The notes: generated by a model from the letters alone, not told the origin. A stretch of DNA of 64,000 nucleotides from Canibacter zhuwentaonis (GCF_018531145.1 NZ_JAHDSZ010000004.1:62001-126000); one strand, 5' to 3'. Shown: positions 1 to 9,355, counted from the stretch's first letter. A program made the numbers and translations.

Positions 1-179
1 AGGTTGTGGTTATTATCGGCGGTGCATACGGGGTTGATGAGCACGTTAGAGCACGCGCAAACTTGGTCTGGTCGTTATCTAATCTTGTTTTTCCGCACCA
101 GCTTGTGCGCTTAATTCTTGCCGAGCAGATTTATCGCGCGCAGGAGATTTACGGCGGCAGCCCGTATCACCATGGGTAA
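1..179 (+). CDS. rlmH: 23S rRNA (pseudouridine-1915-N3)-methyltransferase RlmH, C-terminal part
   Basis: The gene is cut by the left edge; the open frame starts at base 3 and ends at TAA 177-179, leaving 59 codons. The visible part contains GGAYG, the SAM-binding glycine motif of this SPOUT-family enzyme, then SLSNLVFPHQLVRLILAEQIYRA split over the knot region, and ends in the typical family terminus SPYHHG. RlmH methylates pseudouridine 1915 in helix 69 of 23S rRNA on assembled ribosomes. The C-terminal motif and ending are close to family consensus, so the identity is firm although most of the protein lies outside the window. Confidence 0.93.
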   Translation, partial: VVVIIGGAYGVDEHVRARANLVWSLSNLVFPHQLVRLILAEQIYRAQEIYGGSPYHHG

Positions 180-200
180 GTGACCTCTCGTGTTATAGCA

Positions 201-315
201 GATAAGCTGCTGCCTGTGCCGCCAAACATAAGTGTCCGCCCGTAACGCCATGGATAAGCCGTTGCCTGCACCGCCACGGACAAGTTGCCGCCTATATCGC
301 TGCGGATAAGCGGTA
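201..315. repeat. degenerate 26-bp tandem repeat, about 4.4 copies
   Basis: Units start at 201, 227, 253, 279 and 305, exactly 26 bases apart, each opening with a version of GATAAG and carrying a TGCC/CGCC core near its middle. Copies differ at many positions. A 26-base period is not a multiple of three, so this is not a coding repeat. It fills the spacer between rlmH and the next gene; no function is evident. Confidence 0.6.
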
Positions 316-336
316 ATACGCAGGGTAAAATTTTTA

Positions 337-744
337 GTGTCCCACCCCCGTCGTATGCTGTTTGGTATGAAACTACAGCACTTATTTTTAATTTTGAAGC
401 CGGCTAGTTTACTGGCCTTTCTGAGGCTCGTCAGAAGCGCGCACACGGATTCTTCGCGGATTACGGGCACAGCTGTCTACCAGTCCCCTTTTGCAACCTT
501 GCGCGACGCAACAGGCGAGCTGAGGGCGGTTGAGAACGCCACCGCGGAGCCACTCTCACAGGTGCGATTAGCGGTTGCCGGTGACTTCGCGTTTGCGCAG
601 TCACTGCCGGTTGATCTGCACCCCGGAGAAAGACTCCGCCTCTGTCGGCACAGCGTCTCGCGGTGCCAGTTTGCTGACACTGCGGTGTTGCGCTGGTTTG
701 ATAAGCAGGGCGCTGAGAGGCTGTGGGCGGTACCTGTGCGTTAG
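337..744 (+). CDS. hypothetical protein
   Basis: A 135-residue frame from GTG 337; ATG 355 or ATG 367 are equally possible starts and would give MLFGMKL or MKLQHLF. I do not recognise the family. The N-terminus has a weakly hydrophobic stretch (roughly residues 13-30) that could be a signal anchor, followed by a soluble region rich in Arg and Ala ending in RLWAVPVR. It overlaps the 3' end of the opposing XRE gene by 4 bases. The reverse-strand frame over the same bases looks like a shadow. It may be a genuine small gene, but no motif proves it. Confidence 0.5.
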   Translation: MSHPRRMLFGMKLQHLFLILKPASLLAFLRLVRSAHTDSSRITGTAVYQSPFATLRDATGELRAVENATAEPLSQVRLAVAGDFAFAQSLPVDLHPGERLRLCRHSVSRCQFADTAVLRWFDKQGAERLWAVPVR

Positions 745-1055
745 TTCTTGTTTTTCAGCGCCTGCTGTTTTTCTATAGCTTCTATCAGGTGGCGAGCTGT
801 GATCCTGCGATCCTTTGGCGAGGTGTACTCGCTAGTTATGTACTTGGTTAAATCAGACACGGTGGTGTTGAGCGCGTTAGCTATCCGGGTTAGTGTTTCA
901 AGATTCGGATTGGTTTTACCGCGCTCGATCCGCCCGTAATTGCTGATATCGATGTTCGAGAGGTGGGCAACATCCTGCTGGGTTAATTGTAGCTCGTGGC
1001 GTACTTCTCGGATGCGCTTACTTAAGGGCACTGCTGGTGATAAAACTTCATCCAT
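741..1055 (-). CDS. XRE-family helix-turn-helix transcriptional regulator
   Basis: A 104-residue protein if started at ATG 1055 (MDEVLSPAV). A longer frame reaches back to 1247, but the extra residues do not look like protein. Residues about 11-70 form a classic Cro/C1-type HTH: KRIREVRHELQLTQQDVAHLS for helices 1-2, then ISNYGRIERGKTNP for the recognition helix and turn, and LTRIANALNTTVSDL. The C-terminal 30 residues are basic and uncharacterised. It lies divergently from nrdHIEF with about 345 bases between start codons, so it could act on that spacer, but the visible operators there match NrdR and DnaA. Target unknown. Confidence 0.85.
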   Translation of the reverse strand: MDEVLSPAVPLSKRIREVRHELQLTQQDVAHLSNIDISNYGRIERGKTNPNLETLTRIANALNTTVSDLTKYITSEYTSPKDRRITARHLIEAIEKQQALKNKN

Positions 1056-1166
1056 ACATTCTATGCTCGCAAGCCTGCGGATTTTCCGCCACGTGCTAAT
1101 ACACCCTGGGCTTAAAAGCAAGGGCATAAACACCCTATTCGGGTGGTAAATGCGACACGCCGAGCT

Positions 1167-1272
1167 TGTGGATAACGACTTTTTTCGGCTGTGGATAAAG
1201 AATGAAATTGTCATGTTTTTTGGGAGGAGAAATGCTTGTTTGTTCACAATCTGCGGATTTTCTTGTTGATAA
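1167..1272. promoter_or_regulatory. DnaA-box cluster upstream of nrdHIEF
   Basis: Two perfect reverse-orientation DnaA boxes (TGTGGATAA, complement TTATCCACA) lie at 1167-1175 and 1190-1198, and a one-mismatch box TGTTGATAA at 1264-1272, just upstream of the NrdR boxes. DnaA control of ribonucleotide reductase is established for E. coli nrdAB; the same logic here is inference from position. Spacer 1056-1400 holds no gene I can support. Confidence 0.6.
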
Positions 1273-1287
1273 CTACAAACTTGTAAT

Positions 1288-1335
1288 TATCTATATGTTG
1301 TGGTCGGGTATGATTGTTATCACTACATATAGTGA
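1288..1335 (+). promoter_or_regulatory. tandem NrdR boxes upstream of nrdH
   Basis: Two 16-mers resemble the NrdR consensus acaCwAtATaTwGtgt: 1288-1303 with core CTATATGTTG and 1320-1335 with core CTACATATAG. Their starts are 32 bases apart, i.e. three helical turns, the spacing typical of NrdR box pairs. The second is almost a full palindrome. NrdR is the ATP/dATP-sensing repressor of ribonucleotide reductase genes; nrdR itself is not in the window. The boxes lie 65-110 bases upstream of the nrdH start. Confidence 0.8.
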
Positions 1336-1400
1336 TTTGCCAGTTTACGGCGAGCACTGTGTTTATTCTAAGCAAACAGCACAACGAGAAAGAGCCCAAG

Positions 1401-1631
1401 ATGACAGTTACTGTTTACACAAAACCATCGTGCGTGCAGTGCACCGCGACATATCGTGCGCTTGATAGTCAGGGTATTGAGTATGATGTGCTTGATCTGT
1501 CACAGGATGAAGCTGCGCTCGCCGCTGTTAAAGAGCTTGGTTACCTACAGGCGCCGGTTGTTGTTGCCGACGATGATCACTGGTCAGGTTTCCGGCCTGA
1601 CAAAATCGCAGAACTAGCTGCACGTGGATAA
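1401..1631 (+). CDS. nrdH: glutaredoxin-like protein NrdH
   Basis: A 76-residue thioredoxin-fold redoxin and the electron donor for class Ib ribonucleotide reductase. It starts MTVTVYTKPSCVQC at ATG 1401, behind a weak purine-rich site (GAGAAAGAG); the longer upstream frame is rejected because NrdH begins at this motif. The redox pair is CVQC (Cys11, Cys14), and the C-terminal WSGFRPDKI is the NrdH signature. First gene of nrdHIEF, downstream of NrdR and DnaA boxes. A large hairpin separates it from nrdI. Confidence 0.96.
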   Translation: MTVTVYTKPSCVQCTATYRALDSQGIEYDVLDLSQDEAALAAVKELGYLQAPVVVADDDHWSGFRPDKIAELAARG

Positions 1632-1645
1632 TTCTCCGCTAGCGC

Positions 1646-1687
1646 CACTGCTGTGGCTGCCTCTGTAAAGAGGCAGCCACAGCAGTG
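1646..1687 (+). terminator. perfect 19-bp hairpin between nrdH and nrdI
   Basis: Two 19-base arms (1646-1664 and 1669-1687) are exact complements around a GTAA tetraloop. The bases after it are GAGGGGGCAACTTTACT, so there is no continuous U-tract. It may be a partial terminator, or an RNA-processing or stability element that sets NrdH levels apart from NrdIEF. The nrdI ribosome site (GGAGG, about 1715) begins 28 bases downstream. Confidence 0.6.
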
Positions 1688-1726
1688 AGGGGGCAACTTT
1701 ACTCAATTTAAGTGGAGGCATACTGT

Positions 1727-2128
1727 ATGTCCGGGCTTGTTTACTTTTCAAGTGTTTCAGGTAACACCCACAGATTTGTTGAAAAACTTGGGTTACCCGC
1801 GCAACGCATTCCGCTGACTCGCGTAGCGGATTCGCTTGAAATGAATGCCCCCTTTGTGCTGATTGTGCCCACGTACGGTGGCGGACCAGAAACAAAAGCG
1901 GTTCCTAAACAGGTTATTAAATTTTTAAACAATCCGACTAACCGACAGCACCTGCGCGGGGTTATTGCCGCAGGAAACACTAACTTTGGTGACGCTTACG
2001 GGTTGGCGGGCGATATAATCGCTAAGAAGTGCAGCGTGCCTCACCTTTATAGATTCGAACTTTTTGGCACTTCCGATGATGTTACAAGGGTAAAACAAGG
2101 ACTGGAGAAATTTTGGAAAAATCAGTAG
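1727..2128 (+). CDS. nrdI: class Ib ribonucleotide reductase flavodoxin-like protein NrdI
   Basis: A 133-residue flavodoxin-like protein that supplies oxidant for assembly of the dimanganese-tyrosyl radical cofactor of NrdF. ATG 1727 is preceded by GGAGG with about 8 bases of spacing, so it is preferred to the ATG at 1712, which would lie over that site. The FMN phosphate loop [12 protein letters not shown] is near the N-terminus, followed by PTYGGG and the 90s-loop region [15 protein letters not shown]. The last 16 bases overlap the TTG start of nrdE, suggesting translational coupling. Confidence 0.96.
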   Translation: MSGLVYFSSVSGNTHRFVEKLGLPAQRIPLTRVADSLEMNAPFVLIVPTYGGGPETKAVPKQVIKFLNNPTNRQHLRGVIAAGNTNFGDAYGLAGDIIAKKCSVPHLYRFELFGTSDDVTRVKQGLEKFWKNQ

Positions 2129-4269
2129 CAAAAACTCAGCACGACTCTTCGCGGGTGAGCGAAACTGATTATCATTCGCTTAACGCGATGCTCAATTTGT
2201 ACGATGATAAAGGCAAGATTCAGTTTGACAAGGATCGCGAGGCCGCACGCCAGTACTTCCTGCAGCACGTCAATCAGAACACCGTGTTTTTCCACGATTT
2301 TGATGAGCGTCTCCGTTTCTTGATCGAAAACGAGTACTACGACAAAGATGTGCTTGATCTGTACCCGCAGGGTTTTATTGAGGAGCTAACCGACTACGCT
2401 TACAGCTTAAAGTTTAGATTCCCCACATTTCTCGGAGCGTTTAAGTTTTTTACTTCGTACGCACTCAAAACCTTTGACGGCGAGCGCTATTTAGAGCGCT
2501 TTGAAGATCGCGTTGTGATGGTTGCGATTGCGCTTGCGCAGGGCGACCAAGAGCTGGCAACAACCTATGTGAAAGAAATAATTTCGGGACGTTTCCAGCC
2601 TGCAACACCAACATTTCTAAACGCGGGCAAAGCGCAGCGCGGCGAGTTTGTGTCGTGCTTCCTGTTGCGCGTTGAAGACAACATGGAGTCCATTTCGCGC
2701 GGCATTAATTCCTCGCTGCAGCTTTCAAAACGTGGCGGCGGTGTTGCGCTGTTGCTTTCGAATATCCGCGAATATGGCGCGCCGATTAAAAAAATCCAGA
2801 ACCAGTCTTCCGGCATTATTCCGGTTATGAAACTCCTTGAGGATGCTTTTAGCTATGCGAACCAGCTGGGTGCGCGGCAGGGCGCGGGAGCGGTGTACCT
2901 ATCCGCTCACCACCCCGATATTCTGCGCTTTCTTGATACTAAGCGCGAGAATGCTGATGAGAAGATCCGCATTAAAACCCTGTCTCTCGGTGTTGTCGTG
3001 CCAGATATTACATTTGAGCTGGCTAAGCGCGGGGAATCTATGTACCTGTTCTCGCCGTACGATGTTGAGCGGGTTTACGGCGTGCCGCTGGCGGATATCT
3101 CAATCACAGAGCGTTACTACGAGATGGTGGATAATCCTGCGATCCGCAAAACCAAGATCGGCGCGCGCGAGTTCTTCCAGACGATAGCCGAGCTGCAGTT
3201 TGAATCGGGATACCCCTACATTGTTTTTGAAGATACTGTGAACCGTGCAAACCCGATCAAGGGGCGGATCAATATGTCGAATCTATGCAGCGAGATTTTG
3301 CAGGTAAACACCCCAACAACATACAACGCTGATCTGAGTTACGACAAAATCGGTAAGGATATTAGCTGCAATCTCGGGTCGATGAACATCGCCAAAATGA
3401 TGGACGGGCCGGATTTTGGGGCGAGCGTTGAAGTTGCGATCCGCGCTCTAACCGCGGTTAGCGATATGAGCCATATTAGCTCTGTGCGCTCTATTGAAGA
3501 CGGCAACGACAAGTCGCACGCAATCGGGCTGGGGCAGATGAACCTGCACGGGTATCTTGCGCGTGAACGAATTTTTTACGGCAGTGAAGAGGGTGTGGAT
3601 TTCACAAATATCTACTTCTACACCGTGCTTTTTCATGCGCTGCGCGCGTCTAACAAAATCGCGATAGAGCGTGGTGAGTTGTTTGAGGGATTTGCCGATT
3701 CAAAATATGCAAGCGGTGAGTATTTTGACAAGTACACAAATCGCGTGTGGCAGCCGGAGACTGCAAAAGTGCGGCTTTTGTTTGCAGAAGCAGGAATTGA
3801 AATTCCAACCCAGCAGGACTGGGAGGAGCTGAAATCAAGCGTGCAGCAGCACGGTTTGTACAACCAAAATCTGCAGGCCGTGCCGCCAACCGGATCCATT
3901 TCGTATATCAACAATTCGACCTCCTCTATTCACCCGATAGCGTCGAAAATTGAGATTCGGAAAGAAGGTAAACTCGGGCGGGTTTACTATCCCGCACCGT
4001 ATTTGACCAACGATAATCTAGATTACTATCAGGATGCGTATGAGATTGGTCCCGAGAAGATCATTGACACTTACGCGGCAGCAACTCAGCACGTTGATCA
4101 GGGGCTTTCGCTGACTCTGTTCTTCCCGGATACTGCAACCACGCGCGATGTTAACCGTGCGCAGATTTATGCGTGGCGTAAGGGCATCAAAACGATTTAC
4201 TACATTCGTCTGAGGCAGATGGCGCTTGAAGGAACCGAAGTTGAAGGCTGTGTTAGCTGTATGCTGTAG
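2113..4269 (+). CDS. nrdE: class Ib ribonucleoside-diphosphate reductase, alpha subunit
   Basis: The 718-residue large subunit that reduces NDPs to dNDPs. It starts at TTG 2113, inside nrdI and 5 bases after GGAG. Active-site features are visible: FVSCFLL (first redox Cys), NLCSEI (radical-site region), the second-half redox region, and the C-terminal shuttle pair in EGCVSCML, which takes electrons from NrdH. The short N-terminus lacks the ATP-cone domain, as usual for NrdE, so allosteric activity control is expected to be weaker than in class Ia. The length fits the family. Confidence 0.97.
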   Translation: MEKSVAKTQHDSSRVSETDYHSLNAMLNLYDDKGKIQFDKDREAARQYFLQHVNQNTVFFHDFDERLRFLIENEYYDKDVLDLYPQGFIEELTDYAYSLKFRFPTFLGAFKFFTSYALKTFDGERYLERFEDRVVMVAIALAQGDQELATTYVKEIISGRFQPATPTFLNAGKAQRGEFVSCFLLRVEDNMESISRGINSSLQLSKRGGGVALLLSNIREYGAPIKKIQNQSSGIIPVMKLLEDAFSYANQLGARQGAGAVYLSAHHPDILRFLDTKRENADEKIRIKTLSLGVVVPDITFELAKRGESMYLFSPYDVERVYGVPLADISITERYYEMVDNPAIRKTKIGAREFFQTIAELQFESGYPYIVFEDTVNRANPIKGRINMSNLCSEILQVNTPTTYNADLSYDKIGKDISCNLGSMNIAKMMDGPDFGASVEVAIRALTAVSDMSHISSVRSIEDGNDKSHAIGLGQMNLHGYLARERIFYGSEEGVDFTNIYFYTVLFHALRASNKIAIERGELFEGFADSKYASGEYFDKYTNRVWQPETAKVRLLFAEAGIEIPTQQDWEELKSSVQQHGLYNQNLQAVPPTGSISYINNSTSSIHPIASKIEIRKEGKLGRVYYPAPYLTNDNLDYYQDAYEIGPEKIIDTYAAATQHVDQGLSLTLFFPDTATTRDVNRAQIYAWRKGIKTIYYIRLRQMALEGTEVEGCVSCML

Positions 4270-4303
4270 TGCGTGCCGCTTGTCCGCCGTAATCAAAGAT
4301 TAG

Positions 4304-5296
<993 letters not shown>

Positions 5297-5668
5297 TTTC
5301 CTGTGGGGCGTGCTTGCAATGCGGGTCATGGATACAGCGTCGCTCCCGTGACGCGTGGGCGGCGCAGGTTTCCTAGAGTGAGCTGAGCGTGTGGCATCTT
5401 TGAATGCGCGGTTGCACCGAGGCGCGGACGAGCTGCGGAGTTGAGTGTGCGGCTGCTTTGTGAGGATCGTCCGCAGCGCGGGCGGTGAGCACTCCGTCTA
5501 TCCCGCGCCGCGCGAGAGTCGAGGGATTGATTCGTTTGTGATTCCTTATTGATAGTAAGAAGTGTTATTAATTGGGGACAGAATGCTGCCAATTTAAACT
5601 TGTTTGGTTATGCTGTAGTTATTGCTTAGGAAAACCTATTCAACAAGGAAGATTGAAACGAGGAGACA
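5297..5668. other. intergenic spacer nrdF - alcohol dehydrogenase
   Basis: A 372-base spacer with no frame that looks coding on either strand. The first 230 bases are GC-rich without a clear terminator. The last 130 are AT-richer and must hold the promoter of the dehydrogenase, but no confident -35/-10 pair can be named. A strong ribosome site (GAGGAGA) precedes the next gene. Confidence 0.5.
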
Positions 5669-6742
5669 ATGAAGGCAATCACATATTACGGCGATCACGA
5701 CATTCGATTTGAAGAGCGTGAAAAGCCCAAAATCATTCATCCGACTGACGCGATTGTGAAGGTTACCAAAACCACAATTTGCGGCACTGATCTTGGCATC
5801 TACAAGGGTAAAAACCCCGAGATTGAAGAGACGGCTCGCAAAGTTGAGGGAGAGTGGAACGGTCGTATTCTGGGGCACGAGGGAATTGGCGTAGTCGAAG
5901 AGGTTGGCGATGCTGTGACCGGCATTAAAGTTGGCGACAAAGTGCTCATTTCCTGTATTTCGCGCTGCGGCATCTGCGATAACTGTCAGGAGCGGCTGTA
6001 CGCGCACTGTCGCAACGGCGGCGGTTGGATCATGGGGTACATGATCGACGGCACGCAGGCCGAATACGTGCGCACGCCTTTCGCCGATAACTCGCTGTAC
6101 CTGTTGCCAGAAGATCTTGATGAAGATGTTGCGGTGTTTTTATCAGACGCGCTGCCAACCGGTCACGAGATTGGGGTACTGAGCGGTGAGGTTAAACCCG
6201 GTAAAAACGTGTTGATTGTTGGCGCTGGTCCGGTGGGTATGGGTGTTTTACTAACGGCTCAGCTGTATTCGCCCGGGTCAATTATCGTGGCTGATATGAA
6301 CGAAAATCGCCTCAAAATGGCTCTTGAGATGGGGGCAACTCACGTTATTAATCCGGCCAAAGATGATCTGGGCGAGCTGATTGCGCAGGTTACTGGCGGG
6401 CGCGGCGTGGATGTTGCGATTGAGGCCGTCGGGCTGCCAGCTACCTGGGAGCTTGCCGCCGCTCACGTGAAAGAGGGCGGTAATATCGCCGTTGTTGGTG
6501 TGCACGGCAAACCGGTCGAGTTGGAACTGCAAAAGCTGTGGATCAAGAACCTCACGATTACAACCGGTCTTGTTAGTGCGTACAGCACGGGCACGCTGCT
6601 GAAGGCCGTGCAGAACAGCGACATTCCGATCGGCACTCTGGCGACGCACCACTTTAAGTGGAGCGAGTTTGAGAAAGCCTGGGATGTGTTTATTAACGCT
6701 GACGAGCATAAGTCGATGAAGGTCGTTATTGAAGCTGAGTAG
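5669..6742 (+). CDS. zinc-dependent alcohol dehydrogenase, medium-chain family
   Basis: A 357-residue MDR-family NAD(P)-dependent dehydrogenase. The catalytic zinc site is visible as CGTD (Cys38) and the downstream GHE motif; the structural zinc lobe has Cys residues in CISRCGICDNCQ and AHC. The Rossmann fold is VGAGPVGMG near residue 190, and the acidic residue in VADMNEN at the end of beta-2 favours NAD. ATG 5669 follows GAGGAGA. Monocistronic, ending in a strong bidirectional hairpin. Substrate is unknown: secondary alcohols, butanediol or a sugar alcohol are all possible. Confidence 0.9.
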   Translation: MKAITYYGDHDIRFEEREKPKIIHPTDAIVKVTKTTICGTDLGIYKGKNPEIEETARKVEGEWNGRILGHEGIGVVEEVGDAVTGIKVGDKVLISCISRCGICDNCQERLYAHCRNGGGWIMGYMIDGTQAEYVRTPFADNSLYLLPEDLDEDVAVFLSDALPTGHEIGVLSGEVKPGKNVLIVGAGPVGMGVLLTAQLYSPGSIIVADMNENRLKMALEMGATHVINPAKDDLGELIAQVTGGRGVDVAIEAVGLPATWELAAAHVKEGGNIAVVGVHGKPVELELQKLWIKNLTITTGLVSAYSTGTLLKAVQNSDIPIGTLATHHFKWSEFEKAWDVFINADEHKSMKVVIEAE

Positions 6743-6765
6743 TTTGTAACGTTAAAACTTATAGA

Positions 6766-6803
6766 AGAGGGCTCTCAGAATCATGTGATTCTGAGAGCCC
6801 TCT
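6766..6803. terminator. bidirectional hairpin between convergent genes
   Basis: Perfect 18-base arms at 6766-6783 and 6786-6803 meet at a 2-base centre. It lies between the stop of the alcohol dehydrogenase and that of the opposing hypothetical gene. On the minus strand it is followed by a short T-rich stretch; on the plus strand there is none. Confidence 0.7.
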
Positions 6804-6813
6804 AAGGAGATAC

Positions 6814-7104
6814 CTAGAGTGCATCTCCTAGTTTGCGTTCCAGTTTAATTCGTTTCCGGTTTAGTCGAGCTAGGGTAAAGGTGTGCTGAGCGATGAGCTT
6901 GCCGATCTCTGTAAGCGATGGCAGGTGGCGGTTTGAGAGTTCTTGATCAATTTCTTCCTCACGCCCGTCTGCTTTCATCTCTTCAATCAATAATTGCGCT
7001 TTTTGCACAGAATCTTGCGATAGTGGATTAGCGGCGATCTCCGCTTTCACCGCATCCAACTCATCACGAAGCTGTGTGCTATCTTTCTTCCCAAACAATA
7101 TCAT
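6814..7104 (-). CDS. small coiled-coil hypothetical protein
   Basis: A 96-residue charged protein starting at ATG 7104 behind AGAGG. Two helical, coiled-coil-like stretches are evident: residues about 8-50 (STQLRDELDAVKAEI onward, rich in Glu/Lys/Ala) and 68-95 (basic, ARLNRKRIKLERKL). No signal peptide or membrane segment. Family not recognised. It faces the dehydrogenase across a strong hairpin and is divergent from the peptide/two-component operon. Confidence 0.65.
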   Translation of the reverse strand: MILFGKKDSTQLRDELDAVKAEIAANPLSQDSVQKAQLLIEEMKADGREEEIDQELSNRHLPSLTEIGKLIAQHTFTLARLNRKRIKLERKLGDAL

Positions 7105-7224
7105 CGACCTCTTATCCTTTGCGTATCTGGTCAGCTGTGCTGAGCGGTCTTATGAGTGTGCAAATTGGCATGGTCGCGCTCTTTGTCGCAATTGTTTCCA
7201 TGATACTATGAAAGGGTCGCGGCA

Positions 7225-7309
7225 CAACACCGATAAAATTCGTGGTACAACCCTGATATTTATCGGTGTCGACAATTTTCAGCAGGCTGGTAGGCTCGAA
7301 GAGCATAAA
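7225..7309 (+). promoter_or_regulatory. inverted-repeat operator and -10 of the peptide/two-component operon
   Basis: Perfect 11-base inverted arms ACACCGATAAA (7227-7237) and TTTATCGGTGT (7259-7269) frame a 21-base centre containing ACCCTGATATT (7250-7260). A -10-like CATAAA lies at 7304-7309, about 44 bases from the inner arm. A homologous element with the same arm spacing lies at 10295-10339. Probably the binding site of the response regulator encoded just downstream; that role is inference. Confidence 0.65.
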
Positions 7310-7339
7310 AAAACCGGACGATGTAGAAAGGTTGCGGTG

Positions 7340-7555
7340 ATGAAAATGATCATGTTGGCACAGAAGAATGGTTCTCGTTTGCTGGCGCTAGCAACGGCTG
7401 GACTGTTGGGTTTGGGGCTAGCTGTCGTTCCAAGCACGGTTGCGCTTGCCAGGGAGCAAAAAATCAGTGGGGATAGCAGGGTTACGGTGATGCCTAGCCA
7501 CGGTGACGTATTGTGTAGAATATTTCCATATTTTCCTATGTGCAAGAAGAAGTGA
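7340..7555 (+). CDS. secreted small peptide precursor, putative signalling peptide for the adjacent two-component system
   Basis: A 71-residue precursor from ATG 7340, 9 bases after AGAAAGG. The upstream in-frame extension to 7076 is rejected because it has no protein character and crosses the operator. Residues 1-37 are a clear Sec signal peptide: basic start, hydrophobic LLALATAGLLGLGLAVV core, and ALA-R cleavage site. The predicted mature 34-mer ends DVLCRIFPYFPMCKKK, with two Cys eight residues apart that could form a disulfide or thioester loop, and a basic tail. The stop overlaps the kinase start as TGATG, so the two are translationally coupled. Pheromone role inferred from context; no homologue recognised. 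Confidence 0.7.
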   Translation: MKMIMLAQKNGSRLLALATAGLLGLGLAVVPSTVALAREQKISGDSRVTVMPSHGDVLCRIFPYFPMCKKK

Positions 7556-8703
7556 TGCGTGAGGGAAAGCTCGAAGATTTTCGCCGTATCGCGCGTGCGC
7601 GGGCGAGGGGCTATAAGCTGACATATTTTCTTGTCGCTGCCATCATTGTGCTTTTCGAGCTGTTGTTCATTGCAGTCGGTGATTTGCCCCGGTTGGATAC
7701 GGCGATTGTGCTGGCAGGATATGCTCTGGTATTAACTGTAGCTCCTTGGATCGGGCTTGTAGGGGATCTTCTTTATGTCACGCTTTTTGTGGGCATGAAT
7801 TTATACGGCTATGAATCATCCTTTTCTTTTCCGGTGTTTGGCGTATTTCTGATTGTTGTGGTCTGGCTTATTAGGCATCATTCAATCGCGGCAATCTCAC
7901 TACTCGCAGGAGTTTCTTTACTTGGGATTCTGCTCAGCGAAAATCCTTTGGTACGGACAGTGAGTGAGATTGTTGTAATTGTAATCGTGCTTAGTGTTGG
8001 ATTCACGCTAAGAGTGTTTAATGATAGAAAAGGTATTTCTGAGCGCTCCCTCGCGACTGCTCGGCAAGAATCACGCAGAGCGCTGGTGTCTGTGCGAAGT
8101 GAGTTAGCCGCCTGGTTGCATGACACAATCGCAAAAGACCTTGCCCAAATGGCTATCTCGGCACAGAATCTTGCGGCAGCTCACCCCGAGCTCGCACACG
8201 AGATGGAATCGCTGACAACGATTGCTCAGGACGCTTCTCGCCGTCTGCGCCCGATGATTATGGATTTGAGGTTTTCCGTAGCTGCGCCGAGTTTGCATGC
8301 CGCAGTGAAAGAGTCTGCGTCCATGCTGCGTTCCCGCTCCATAGTGCTCAATGCAGACATGGTGTCCGATATTGACCTGTTACTTTCTCGGCAAGCTATG
8401 CTCACGGCGTCACTGTTTGTGCGCGAGACAGCTACAAACGCACTGAAATATGGGCAAGCGTCAAGTGCGATAGAGCTTTACGTGGATCTTAACGATGACG
8501 AAGTTGCCTTAATGATGAGCAACCAAATAAGCACAGAGCACACCAATCACGCTTTCACAGGAGGCTTCGGGCTAGCAAATCTGCAATCACGAATCGAGAG
8601 GGAGGGCGGACGCATGAGTTTTGCCTCTACCGGCACTCAATGGATTATTAACGCGACTATCCCCAACTTGCAAAACAGCACCGAAGGAAAAGACGATGAG
8701 TGA
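7555..8703 (+). CDS. membrane sensor histidine kinase, NarL/DegS-type
   Basis: A 382-residue kinase from ATG 7555, overlapping the peptide stop. Residues about 22-160 contain five to six hydrophobic segments and no large extracellular domain, as in peptide-sensing kinases. The HisKA_3 box is AAWLHDTIAKDLAQM with phospho-acceptor His189. The HATPase domain has the N-box RETATNALKYG (about 290) and G-box GGFGLANLQSR (about 336). The final bases overlap the response regulator start. Likely ligand is the coupled upstream peptide, by inference. Confidence 0.9.
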   Translation: MREGKLEDFRRIARARARGYKLTYFLVAAIIVLFELLFIAVGDLPRLDTAIVLAGYALVLTVAPWIGLVGDLLYVTLFVGMNLYGYESSFSFPVFGVFLIVVVWLIRHHSIAAISLLAGVSLLGILLSENPLVRTVSEIVVIVIVLSVGFTLRVFNDRKGISERSLATARQESRRALVSVRSELAAWLHDTIAKDLAQMAISAQNLAAAHPELAHEMESLTTIAQDASRRLRPMIMDLRFSVAAPSLHAAVKESASMLRSRSIVLNADMVSDIDLLLSRQAMLTASLFVRETATNALKYGQASSAIELYVDLNDDEVALMMSNQISTEHTNHAFTGGFGLANLQSRIEREGGRMSFASTGTQWIINATIPNLQNSTEGKDDE

Positions 8704-9355
8704 AAATATTCGCGTCCTCATTGCTGATGATGATCAGATTATTCGTGAATGTCTCGCCAACCTGTTACATCTACAAGAAGGCATCACCGTGCTAGCAGCA
8801 GTAGCAGACGGCAGTAAAGCACTGCGGATACTTGCCGATAAAAGCGTGGACGTGGTGTTACTGGATGTGGATATGCCCGTTCTCGACGGGATCAGCACCG
8901 CCAAAGAAATTGCGCGATTGTATCCCAGTGTTGATGTTGTGATGCTCACCTCCTTTGAGCATGAGGATTCGCTCGGGCAATCCCTAGCCAGTAACGTGCG
9001 CGGGTTTCTGACTAAAGATATCCCTATCGCCGAGCTTGCCCAGCTGCTTAAATATGCGCATGGCGGACAGCGGGTATTCGGACAGCGTCCCACCCAGATA
9101 CTCGCAGAATCTTATATGGCATTGGGTAAAAATGATCCTGCTTATGACGATTTTCGGCAAAGAGTAGAGCAGTTACCTGATTATCTACGCGCCGTGTTTG
9201 ATCTGCTCATCCAAGCCTTGCCCAATAAGATCATCGCTCGGAAGCTTGGAATTACTGAAGCTACTGCACGTTCTTACATTTCCGAACTCTTCATCGCCAC
9301 TGGCTTTACCAACCGGGGTGAACTCACCATCACTGCCATCAAAGCAGGATACTAA
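8696..9355 (+). CDS. response regulator, NarL/LuxR-type
   Basis: A 219-residue regulator from ATG 8696, overlapping the kinase by 8 bases. Receiver domain: acidic pocket ADDD, phospho-acceptor Asp57 in LLDVDMP, switch Thr in MLTSFE and Lys in LTKDIP. The C-terminal LuxR-type HTH (about 155-215, ALPNKIIARKLGITEATAR) is divergent but keeps the helix layout. It most plausibly binds the inverted repeats at 7227-7269 and 10297-10339. The operon ends in a hairpin at 9364-9399. Confidence 0.92.
   Translation: MSENIRVLIADDDQIIRECLANLLHLQEGITVLAAVADGSKALRILADKSVDVVLLDVDMPVLDGISTAKEIARLYPSVDVVMLTSFEHEDSLGQSLASNVRGFLTKDIPIAELAQLLKYAHGGQRVFGQRPTQILAESYMALGKNDPAYDDFRQRVEQLPDYLRAVFDLLIQALPNKIIARKLGITEATARSYISELFIATGFTNRGELTITAIKAGY

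Noticed and set aside
201-315. CRISPR-like array
   Set aside because: The repeat is tandem with no unique spacers, units are degenerate, and no cas gene is near.
7076-7339. Longer version of the peptide gene starting at 7076
   Set aside because: The extension crosses the inverted-repeat operator, overlaps the opposing gene and lacks protein character; ATG 7340 has a ribosome site and a clean signal peptide.
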